Positions 7,887 to 15,527 of a stretch of 32,250 bases of DNA are shown here, in pieces (positions within the stretch are counted from its first letter, which is position 1; every line of letters begins with the position of its first letter). A model generated the notes under the pieces. It did not search any database. It was given only the letters and a program-made list of their open reading frames with translations, and had not been told where the DNA came from. The translations under genes and the position numbers were made by a program. Source of the DNA: CAYQLK01 sp964426075 (GTDB taxonomy: Bacteria; Patescibacteriota; Microgenomatia; CAYQLK01); contig CAYROP010000011.1 of NCBI GenBank assembly GCA_964426075.1, forward strand, positions 1-32,250. Direction: 5' to 3'.

Positions 7887-9338
7887 GTGATTAAGAAAAT
7901 AATCATTTCTATTGTATTGCCGGTATTTTCAGCCTTAATAGTTTTCTTGTTGGTATCAGGAGTAGTTGATGTCAAAAATTTTAACTTTTCTTCCCTTCCC
8001 TTGTATCTTCCTCAAAACAAAAATATTGATATTACGATTACAGATAAAGGTTTTGAGCCAAGAAAAATTTTGGTTTCAAATGGAGCTGTAATAACCTTTA
8101 TTAATAAAGATACTATTCCACACCAGCCTGCTTCCAATTTGCACCCTACCCATCAAAATTATCCAGAATTCGATTCTCAACAACCCATTAATCCTGGAGA
8201 AACTTGGAAGTTTAAAATTCAAAAAGACGGCAGCTGGTTTTTTCATGATCATTTAAATCCCGAGTTTGGAGGAAAAATAAAAGTCGTTTCTTTTTATAGT
8301 GACAATGATGACTTATCTTGGACCAAAGAAGAGGGTAAGGTATTAATGAGAGAAATAGAGAAGAATGAAAGCTCACCCAAAAGATTAACACTTGCCAGAA
8401 CATTAGCACACAAAGTCGGACCTGAAACAGCGATAGAATTATTAAATGAATCACCTATTACTAAATTTGGAGAAACCCATCTTATTGCCCATGTTATTGG
8501 AGAAGTTGCCTATGAAATGTACGAAGAAAAAGCTCTACCGATTTGTCAGAATGATGATCTCAACGGATGTTCACATGGTGTAGTGCTTACCGCCATTTCA
8601 GACATTGGTCTTGATGGTGTCAGATCAATGCTCAAACACTGTCAAACATTGTCAATTTTCAAAAATCACATGTGTTTGCATGCTGCTGGTCATGCATTAA
8701 CTGCTGAAGCAGATTACGATATTTTTGAAGCAATTAATACTTGTGAACAATTAGGCGACTACAAAGCTGATGATCTAGAACATTGCTTTATAGGATCGTT
8801 CATGGAAAATGTTTTAGGTGACCATAATGGATTGACTCCTGATAAACATCCATATTTAAGTTCCACTGACCAAATGTTACCTTGCAACAAGCTTGATGAA
8901 AAATATCAATCCTCATGCTATCTCAACCAGGCAACATGGTGGTATCGGGTCAATAATGGTAACATCCAAAAAACCGCCCAAAACTGCGACCTAATACCAC
9001 AAACATATCAACTAGAGTGTGCTGATAATATCGGAAGGATTATTAGTACAGCTACAAAAAACGATCTTAAGTTGATCAAGGTTCATTGTTCTTATATGTC
9101 GGAGGATTTAGCCGATCAGTGCATCAACTCGATTGGTAAGTCAGTTTTTGCCTTGGGTGACGAAAACTTACCATTTCAACTTTGTCAAATGACAACTTCA
9201 AGCGAAGGTAAAAAAAACTGCTACACTGATTTGTTTTCCTTAATGTCAATCAATAAATTATCAGATGAAAAAATGAAACAATTATGTTTAAAGTTTGAAA
9301 AAGAATATCAATACACTTGTGAAACAAACAATAATTAA
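7887..9338 (+). CDS. Cupredoxin fused to His/Cys-rich paralogue 4 of 8
   Basis: GTG start, 483 residues, the longest copy. After the anchor (about 4-27) comes a cupredoxin-like domain (about 46-135) with HQPASNLHPTH beginning at H79 and FFHDHLNPEFGG with H120 and H122. In ordinary blue copper cupredoxins the second motif would read HCxxHP; here the Cys position is Asp, so a type 1 blue site is unlikely. The family domain follows: HLIAH (H198, H202), GCSHG (C228, H230), CLHAAGH (C263, H265, H269), CFIGSFME (C300 to E307), then PCNKL, a WWYRV stretch and five Cys-paired segments. The fusion directly links cupredoxins to this unknown family and strengthens the copper hypothesis. Its 3' end overlaps the next gene. 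Confidence 0.8.
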   Translation: MIKKIIISIVLPVFSALIVFLLVSGVVDVKNFNFSSLPLYLPQNKNIDITITDKGFEPRKILVSNGAVITFINKDTIPHQPASNLHPTHQNYPEFDSQQPINPGETWKFKIQKDGSWFFHDHLNPEFGGKIKVVSFYSDNDDLSWTKEEGKVLMREIEKNESSPKRLTLARTLAHKVGPETAIELLNESPITKFGETHLIAHVIGEVAYEMYEEKALPICQNDDLNGCSHGVVLTAISDIGLDGVRSMLKHCQTLSIFKNHMCLHAAGHALTAEADYDIFEAINTCEQLGDYKADDLEHCFIGSFMENVLGDHNGLTPDKHPYLSSTDQMLPCNKLDEKYQSSCYLNQATWWYRVNNGNIQKTAQNCDLIPQTYQLECADNIGRIISTATKNDLKLIKVHCSYMSEDLADQCINSIGKSVFALGDENLPFQLCQMTTSSEGKKNCYTDLFSLMSINKLSDEKMKQLCLKFEKEYQYTCETNNN

Positions 9339-10392
9339 TCGCCCCGTTTTTATTATTGGGTCAATACTACTTGTCGTCACAGGGATTTTAGCGACCATTT
9401 TTTTTTCACACAGTAATATTGATAACGATAAGTCTTTACCGCCCGTATCTAACAGTTCTTATGACTATCGCATTGAAAAAGCCTTACTAGAAAACAAATT
9501 TAAAAAGTTATCAAGCAAAGATTTATACACACTATTTAAAGAAAGATATAGTCAAGTTGAACAAACCAAAGTTCACAACCTCGCCCATTGGATAGGTACA
9601 GAAATATACACACACGGCGGTATGGACGGATTATTAATTTGTGATGAAGCATTTTCATACGGTTGCTATCACGGATTTTTTATTAAAGCATTCGAAAAAG
9701 AAGGTAAAAATCTTTATCAATCTGGTGATAAATATTGTTTTGGTGATGGTAGTCAGCCTTTAAAATATGGTGGCTGTATACACGGATTGGGGCATGGCGT
9801 TTTGTACTTAAATGGCTATGACCTAAATGGGTTAAAGGGTGCTCTAAAAGATTGCGAAAGTTTGTCCTCAATATCATCAATCAATGGCTGTAATAATGGA
9901 GTGTTTATGGAATACAACACTCGAACAATGCAAAGTCTAGACACGGGTGAAATCAAACTGAGATCACTTAACAGCAATAATCCTCTAGAGCCATGTAATC
10001 AATTAGAGACAAAATATATAAATGACTGTTACTTTGAACAACCTGCTTGGTGGGCCGGTGTTTATTTTAATGATTTTGAGAAAATGGTTGAACTTTGTGA
10101 AGGCCTAAATGAAAAAACACAGGCAGAAAATTGTTTTGGAGGTATTGGCAGAATGGTACCTGTTGTAGATATGTACCAAGGTACTAAGGTTAAAGAAGTT
10201 TGTATGTCAATTTCAAGCGGAGTTTATCAGAGTTATTGCATCGAAAAAAGTGTTGAAGTATTATTAGGTATGGGTAAGCAAGACTCTATGGGTCTTTGTG
10301 ATTTATTATCATCAGATTTTGCCAAATCATGTCATGATAAAATAAACCAATATTATTGTACTATTACGAATAAATGCCAAATAAAACAGTAA
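9319..10392 (+). CDS. His/Cys-rich membrane-anchored paralogue 5 of 8
   Basis: I chose the GTG at 9319, which gives 357 residues and a 20-base overlap with the upstream gene; a TTG at 9295 would add eight residues. The anchor spans about residues 9-27. The motifs are VHNLAH (H86, H90), GCYHG (C116, H118), GCIHGLGHG (C153, H155, H159) and CNNGVFME (C191 to E198). PCNQL and a PAWWAGVY stretch follow. The WW and PC elements are shared with copy 4, making copies 4 and 5 each other's closest relatives by eye and suggesting a local duplication. The C-terminus adds a short CTITNKC pair not seen in the others. Function is unknown beyond the family inference. Confidence 0.75.
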   Translation: MKQTIINRPVFIIGSILLVVTGILATIFFSHSNIDNDKSLPPVSNSSYDYRIEKALLENKFKKLSSKDLYTLFKERYSQVEQTKVHNLAHWIGTEIYTHGGMDGLLICDEAFSYGCYHGFFIKAFEKEGKNLYQSGDKYCFGDGSQPLKYGGCIHGLGHGVLYLNGYDLNGLKGALKDCESLSSISSINGCNNGVFMEYNTRTMQSLDTGEIKLRSLNSNNPLEPCNQLETKYINDCYFEQPAWWAGVYFNDFEKMVELCEGLNEKTQAENCFGGIGRMVPVVDMYQGTKVKEVCMSISSGVYQSYCIEKSVEVLLGMGKQDSMGLCDLLSSDFAKSCHDKINQYYCTITNKCQIKQ

Positions 10393-10922
10393 AAAAATCA
10401 ACTCCAAAAGAAAAAAAGGCAACTCAAACGAATAAAGAGGTTAATCGTTCAAAAAAAACTTTTTTATCTAAGTTGACCAATGGTATAGCACTAGTAGCCT
10501 TTTTAGCATCAGCACTTTTTTTGGGTAATATTTTTGGAAACAAGTTTTTTTCTAACAAAATAATCAACATTTCCCAGTCAGACACCGTACCAGCCAAGTC
10601 CAATAACTCTTCTCAAGATGTTAAACAAGAGAACTCTACAAGTGATGCTAAGCTTAATGATCTTTTTAAAAATTCAGTTGATACTAATATCATCGAAATA
10701 TCAAACTGTGAAGCCAGTCCAAAAGTTGCCAAAATTAGCCTAGGCAAGGAGTTCGAAATAAAAAATAAAGGTAATACAGATCATAAGATAAAAATTTGGG
10801 AAAAAAGCTACGATCTAAAAGCTAATCAAACAATTAAAGTCGTGGCTGACTTCGGAAAAGGTGTAGGATTCTACGGTATTCAGTGTGATGATACAGAAAG
10901 TGGATATATAAATATCCCGTAA
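10374..10922 (+). CDS. Membrane-anchored small protein with possible cupredoxin-like domain
   Basis: This 182-residue protein has a Lys/Thr-rich cytoplasmic tail (1-34), one membrane helix (about 35-55), a Ser/Asn-rich linker and a C-terminal domain of about 75 residues. That domain follows a cupredoxin-like strand order: PKVAKISLGKEFEIKNKG, a DHKIKIW element with one His, ANQTIKVVADF, then GFYGIQC and a final GYINIP strand. The His and the IQC Cys are in plausible ligand positions, but the second His/Met ligands are not obvious. Copper binding is therefore uncertain, and an Ig-like domain is an alternative. It overlaps paralogue 5 by 19 bases and precedes paralogue 6, so it belongs to the same operon. 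Confidence 0.5.
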   Translation: MPNKTVKKSTPKEKKATQTNKEVNRSKKTFLSKLTNGIALVAFLASALFLGNIFGNKFFSNKIINISQSDTVPAKSNNSSQDVKQENSTSDAKLNDLFKNSVDTNIIEISNCEASPKVAKISLGKEFEIKNKGNTDHKIKIWEKSYDLKANQTIKVVADFGKGVGFYGIQCDDTESGYINIP

Positions 10923-10950
10923 ATATTTTTAAAGTTTATTTACCAATCTT

Positions 10951-12117
10951 GTGGCAAGCAAATTTCAAATAGCTTCGTTTGCACTCATTTTTTTTATTGG
11001 GGTTATTAGTGCATTTTTTATAAGTGTTAATCATTCAAAACTTAATCCAGAATCAAATAGAGAAATAATTCAGATATTTGATTCCACGAGCAAAAATTGT
11101 TCTGAAAGCAAGGAAAGAACCAAGTATATTGTCTGCTACAAAAAAAACCTTGAAGGTGGAGTTAAAACATTTGGCTTAAAACCAATGATGACTGAGCTAG
11201 AAAATAGATATTTATACTCAGTTGATTTTGATCGTGGAGGAATAAATCAATGTCATGATGTAGCTCACGCTGTTGGTCAAACTGCGGGAGCATATTCTAA
11301 AGATCTAAATAAAACAATTTTAGAATGTCCAAATATTTGCACCTCTGGTTGTTTTCATGGAGTCGTAGAGGGTGCTATCTCCACTGGATACAAAATTTTA
11401 GATAACATCGGCATTCTTTGTAGAAATAAAATTGATGGGATTGAAGCCTCAACTAATTCAGATTGTTTTCATGGTCTTGGTCACGGAGTTGCCGACATAT
11501 CTGGGTTTGATTTAATTCAGTCACTAAAATATTGTGACCTTATCGATTCAACAGAAGGACAAAGAAGTTGTGGTGCAGGAGTAATTATGGAACTATACGA
11601 ACCTTCAAGTTTTGATCATGCGCTATTAGAATTTCCAGAAGATATAGCCAAATTTTGTGGAACACTTTGGGGAACATACGCTGAGACCTGTTACATAACT
11701 GCAGGTACTCACGCATACATTAGAAATAATTCTGAAAAAGAATCAGTCGATGCTTGTGTCAGTGTGCCAAGTAGTTATATTAGTGGTTGTGTAAGTGCAC
11801 TAGGTCAAAATATGTTTTTTGTTTACCAAGGCGACTACAAAAAGCTTGAAAATTTTTGTACACAATTTCTTCAAAACAATTTAAAAGATTGTTATTCAGG
11901 AGTAATTGAATCAAGTGTAATGTCAGACCCTTTAGTTAGAAAAGGAGTAGAAATTTGTTCATCCTTTGATCTTGTTAAATCAAAAGAGTGTTTCGATGCA
12001 ATTGTAACTAGAATGAATTCATCAAATAGGGCAGAAAAAATTAATGATATTTGTAATGTTTTAGTTTCGGATAAAAAAGAAACCTGTCTCAATTCTATTA
12101 AAAATGCATCAAAGTGA
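10951..12117 (+). CDS. His/Cys-rich membrane-anchored paralogue 6 of 8
   Basis: GTG start, 388 residues, anchor at about 6-25. The motifs are QCHDVAH (C101, H102, H106), GCFHG (C134, H136), CFHGLGHG (C172, H174, H178) and CGAGVIME (C207 to E214). Five regular Cys-paired segments follow (FCGTLW to TCYITAG, ACVSVP to GCVSALG, FCTQF to DCYSGVI, ICSSF to ECFDAIV, ICNVL to TCLNSI). These show the C-terminal repeat period of about 35-40 residues very clearly. The motif spacing is identical to copy 7 from C172 onward, so copies 6 and 7 form a subfamily although a methyltransferase and a glycosyltransferase now lie between them. Its end overlaps the methyltransferase start by 14 bases. Confidence 0.75.
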   Translation: MASKFQIASFALIFFIGVISAFFISVNHSKLNPESNREIIQIFDSTSKNCSESKERTKYIVCYKKNLEGGVKTFGLKPMMTELENRYLYSVDFDRGGINQCHDVAHAVGQTAGAYSKDLNKTILECPNICTSGCFHGVVEGAISTGYKILDNIGILCRNKIDGIEASTNSDCFHGLGHGVADISGFDLIQSLKYCDLIDSTEGQRSCGAGVIMELYEPSSFDHALLEFPEDIAKFCGTLWGTYAETCYITAGTHAYIRNNSEKESVDACVSVPSSYISGCVSALGQNMFFVYQGDYKKLENFCTQFLQNNLKDCYSGVIESSVMSDPLVRKGVEICSSFDLVKSKECFDAIVTRMNSSNRAEKINDICNVLVSDKKETCLNSIKNASK

Positions 12118-12817
12118 ATATGAAAAAATGTACAACCTTGAAAAAAGTCACTGGTGGTTCGTGGCTAGGAAAAAACATATTGAAAACACTTTAGGAGAAT
12201 TAAGTAATCTAGTTATTCTTGACTATGGTTGTGGTACAGGTGGAACTACAGAATTTCTAAAAAAATATGGAAAAGTTTATGGTGTCGATATAAATAGTGA
12301 AGCTATAAAGTTTTCCAAAAAAAGAAATATCAATTGTCAGATAATAAAAAATAATAAAATTCTTTTTAAAAAAAACACATTTGATCTAGTTTTGTTGTTA
12401 GACGTTTTTTATCACAAAAAATTTAAAACTAAAAAAGATTTAAAAGAAATAAAACGTGTACTTAAACCAAGTGGAATTTTATTTATCACTAATCCCACCA
12501 TTAGTATTCTCAGTGGCCATCATGACAAGATTGTTGAAACCAGTAAAAGAAAAAAAATAAGCGAAATAACTAGTGAGCTTAAACAACTTAATTTTAAAAA
12601 AATATCCGGTGGACATATATTTATGTTTACACTCCCTTTAGTAATTTTTACCAGATTAGTTATCAGTAATATTTATCCAAAATCTGATGGGTTATATGAA
12701 TTACCAAAAATTTTAAACACCCTATTAATAAAAATATGTGAATTAGAAATAAAAATATTTAATTCAAAAAGCTTTATTGGCTCTTCAATTATCGTTGTTG
12801 CAAAAAATATTAAATGA
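12104..12817 (+). CDS. Class I SAM-dependent methyltransferase
   Basis: The 237-residue protein opens with MYNLEKSHWWFVARK, a signature of a methyltransferase group common in polysaccharide and lipid-linked sugar clusters. SAM-binding motif I is ILDYGCGTGG (about residues 37-47), followed by VYGVDINSEAI at the end of strand 2, where Asp binds the ribose, and FDLVLLLDVFYH as the motif IV/post-II region. No signal peptide is present, so it acts in the cytoplasm, possibly peripherally on the membrane through its hydrophobic C-terminal third. Its start lies inside paralogue 6, and its stop overlaps the next start as ATGA. Transcription with the family is therefore very likely. The substrate may be a lipid-linked sugar used by the adjacent GT-C-like protein; this is inference. 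Confidence 0.75.
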   Translation: MHQSEYEKMYNLEKSHWWFVARKKHIENTLGELSNLVILDYGCGTGGTTEFLKKYGKVYGVDINSEAIKFSKKRNINCQIIKNNKILFKKNTFDLVLLLDVFYHKKFKTKKDLKEIKRVLKPSGILFITNPTISILSGHHDKIVETSKRKKISEITSELKQLNFKKISGGHIFMFTLPLVIFTRLVISNIYPKSDGLYELPKILNTLLIKICELEIKIFNSKSFIGSSIIVVAKNIK

Positions 12818-14385
12818 AATTCAAACTTTTAATTATTACTACAATAATTGTAATTGGCATTGTTATTAGATTCACAAATATTAATAATTTCAACTTCCAT
12901 TATGAACAATCAGAAGATATATTAGCTGCCAAAAAAAGTTGGAACGCAATTCTCTCAGGTAACCTGAAAAATTTAGAGCTAAAAGGACAAGACGCATTTA
13001 GATATAAATCCGAAAAAAATCTCGCAGATCAAAATATTGGAATGCAAATTTATCATGGGGTAATTTACCAATATCTACTAATTATTCCTGGAGCAATATC
13101 AAACTTTAATCCTAAAATAATAGTAATATTTTTTTCAATAATTGGGAGTATTGCACTAATAATTTTTAGTAAAGTTGTTTTATTAAAGTTTAGAAATAAA
13201 TATGTACAAATTTTTTTAATTTCAATATTTAGTTTTTCTGGATGGTTAGTTTTGTACAGTCGGTGGATTTGGACGCCAAGTACTTTAATTTTTTGGAGCG
13301 TTTTAACTATTTTTCTTTTAGAAAAAGCAAAAAAAAGAAAAAAATTTAAGTATTGGTTAGGTATTGCTTTTGTAGCAGGGGTTGCAAGTCAAATTCACAT
13401 TTCAGCAATTATCCTTGTGCCTGCAATTTTTTTCTATTGTTATTTAAATAATATTTATTTTCCTAAAAAAATCTTAGAAAAAGTTATCTTACTCACCACA
13501 TTTATACTGCCTTGCATACCATTAATAATATATGAAATTACAAATAATTATCCGTACATTAATACAATTTTATTTTTTTTAACGCATCAAGAGACAAAAA
13601 CCATACTTAATAATTTTGGAGCATCATATAAACTTGTAGAATTTTATGAATATCTGTTTATTACCAATTTTACTGGAAGAGAAATAATAGTTGTTTTAAC
13701 TACAGTAATTTTGACTACGACTATTTTTTTCTACTTCTATAATAGTACTCGGGCATTTTCTAAAAAAAATATTTCAATAAAGAAAATATTAACTTTTATT
13801 TGCGTCACGCTTTTAGTTATATTTCCTTTAATTATTTCTAAATACTATTCAACACACACGGTTGATATAGCAGTAATAAATAATTACATTGTTCTGTTTC
13901 CATTTTTATTAATTTGTATTGGTATATTTTTATCTCAGTTAAACAAATATATTTTAACTTCTGTTTTTGTAGTATTTTTATCATTTTTCTTATATGGAAA
14001 CATTGAACACATTTATCAAAGAGTTATTGAAAATAAGGATGGTGTTAACTATTCACATAAAGAGAAATTAGTTAATGAAATTGCAATGTCTAGTGGTGGG
14101 AAAAATTTTAGTTTGAATTATATTAATTCACACTCGGGACAATTTAATCATTCAGAATTTTTATCAATTTTTTCGATTAATAATTACAGACTACCTGAAA
14201 ATCTAAATAATCAGACAAGTAATTTTTCTGGTTACTCTGATTTTATTTTAAACGGGAATAAGGTAGAGCTTGAATATTTTATTCTAGATAAGGCAAACGA
14301 TCAAACTAAGGCAATACCAAACGACACAAAACTAATTTTTGATACCAACCAGTTTTCTTTATTTGTTAAAATGGTTGAACTGTGA
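12814..14385 (+). CDS. Polytopic GT-C-like glycosyltransferase (PMT/ArnT type)
   Basis: This 523-residue, strongly hydrophobic protein has roughly ten membrane segments and a hydrophilic C-terminal domain of about 120 residues. The first external loop carries the acidic cluster HYEQSED just after helix 1, as expected for GT-C enzymes, where such residues coordinate metal and activate the acceptor. These enzymes usually move a sugar from a polyprenyl-phosphate donor to an acceptor outside the membrane, often a protein or lipid A. The overall order matches the PMT/ArnT-like GT39/GT83 group, but I cannot name donor or acceptor. Its ATG overlaps the methyltransferase stop and its stop overlaps the GTG of paralogue 7 (GTGA). 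It may glycosylate the neighbouring secreted paralogues; this is inference. Confidence 0.6.
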   Translation: MKFKLLIITTIIVIGIVIRFTNINNFNFHYEQSEDILAAKKSWNAILSGNLKNLELKGQDAFRYKSEKNLADQNIGMQIYHGVIYQYLLIIPGAISNFNPKIIVIFFSIIGSIALIIFSKVVLLKFRNKYVQIFLISIFSFSGWLVLYSRWIWTPSTLIFWSVLTIFLLEKAKKRKKFKYWLGIAFVAGVASQIHISAIILVPAIFFYCYLNNIYFPKKILEKVILLTTFILPCIPLIIYEITNNYPYINTILFFLTHQETKTILNNFGASYKLVEFYEYLFITNFTGREIIVVLTTVILTTTIFFYFYNSTRAFSKKNISIKKILTFICVTLLVIFPLIISKYYSTHTVDIAVINNYIVLFPFLLICIGIFLSQLNKYILTSVFVVFLSFFLYGNIEHIYQRVIENKDGVNYSHKEKLVNEIAMSSGGKNFSLNYINSHSGQFNHSEFLSIFSINNYRLPENLNNQTSNFSGYSDFILNGNKVELEYFILDKANDQTKAIPNDTKLIFDTNQFSLFVKMVEL

Positions 14386-15527
14386 AACAAAAATTAATTA
14401 CACTTTTCATATGGTCCAGCTTGTTTGTTTTTTCAGTTTTTTTTTCAAAAACGATTACTCCTGTTGAGATAGTAGAAAACAATAAAGATATAGTAATTGA
14501 AAGTGGTGTTAGAGACATATTAAATATTTGCAAAAATACTGACGAATCAAAACTTAACGCCTGTTTTAGAGAAAAATCTAAAGATTTTGTAATTAATCAT
14601 TCTGCGGCCGAAACAATTATTGCATTACAAAAAATATACACAAATAGTTCAGAAAATAATTATTCACAAAAAATAGCCTGTCACTCTCTTGGTCATATTG
14701 CAGGAGAAATAGACGGACAGTACTCCAAGGATGTAGGTCAGTCCTTATCAAAATGTACACCAGAATGTGGCAACGCTTGTTATCATGGTGTACTTATTGG
14801 GGCGCTAAAGGGTCATCCAGAACTTCTTAATAATTTATCCAAAGTGTGTGAGTCTTTTACAAAATATAATTTCCCTGGTCAGCAGCTAACTGCCTGTAAT
14901 CACGGTTTAGGTCATGGTTTGGCAGAGTTTACTGCTAGTGACACCAAACTTTCACTCAATTATTGCGACTCATTGTTAAACGATGGAGCCAAAGTTGAAT
15001 GCGGAAGTGGAGTTTTTATGGAAACAATTGATGACACAATAAGCGGCGAAAACAACAAAAAACTACCTCCAGATATTCATAAATTTTGTCTAGAATTAAA
15101 TCAGCCATATCTTGATCTCTGTGTTAGAAACATCGGCAACTACACGTATCGAACTACGAATAATATCCCCAATTCGTTTGATGTTTGTTTGAATTTGGCT
15201 GATAAGTATATTGACATGTGTATTGGTTCGCTAGGGGCTGACTTCTTCTTCATAACCGAAGGTAATATTCAAGAGTTAACCAAAGTCTGTCAGAATGCAA
15301 TTAAAACAAAAATTGATATATGTCTAAATGGAGCTATTTTGTCTAGTTTGGTAACTGATCCGCTTGGTAGTCTTGGTGTTGAAATATGCAACTCTTCCGA
15401 AACTTTAAAAGATTCTTGTTTCATTCAACTAGCTGCTCATCTTGCGAGACTGCAAGGGGAGTCTTATAGACAAGAGTTTTGTCAAAAGTTCGTTTATAAT
15501 AAAGAAACTTGTTTAAATGCTAGATGA
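14382..15527 (+). CDS. His/Cys-rich membrane-anchored paralogue 7 of 8
   Basis: GTG start overlapping the glycosyltransferase stop, 381 residues, anchor at about 4-22. The motifs are ACHSLGH (C100, H101, H105), ACYHG (C133, H135), CNHGLGHG (C172, H174, H178) and CGSGVFME (C207 to E214). Five C-terminal Cys pairs follow, ending with FCQKF and TCLNAR close to the stop. It is the nearest relative of copy 6: both have a Cys directly before the first His of HxxxH, the same spacing from C172 to E214 and the same number of repeats. The stop overlaps the ATG of copy 8 as ATGA. No function can be assigned beyond the family inference. Confidence 0.75.
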   Translation: MKQKLITLFIWSSLFVFSVFFSKTITPVEIVENNKDIVIESGVRDILNICKNTDESKLNACFREKSKDFVINHSAAETIIALQKIYTNSSENNYSQKIACHSLGHIAGEIDGQYSKDVGQSLSKCTPECGNACYHGVLIGALKGHPELLNNLSKVCESFTKYNFPGQQLTACNHGLGHGLAEFTASDTKLSLNYCDSLLNDGAKVECGSGVFMETIDDTISGENNKKLPPDIHKFCLELNQPYLDLCVRNIGNYTYRTTNNIPNSFDVCLNLADKYIDMCIGSLGADFFFITEGNIQELTKVCQNAIKTKIDICLNGAILSSLVTDPLGSLGVEICNSSETLKDSCFIQLAAHLARLQGESYRQEFCQKFVYNKETCLNAR

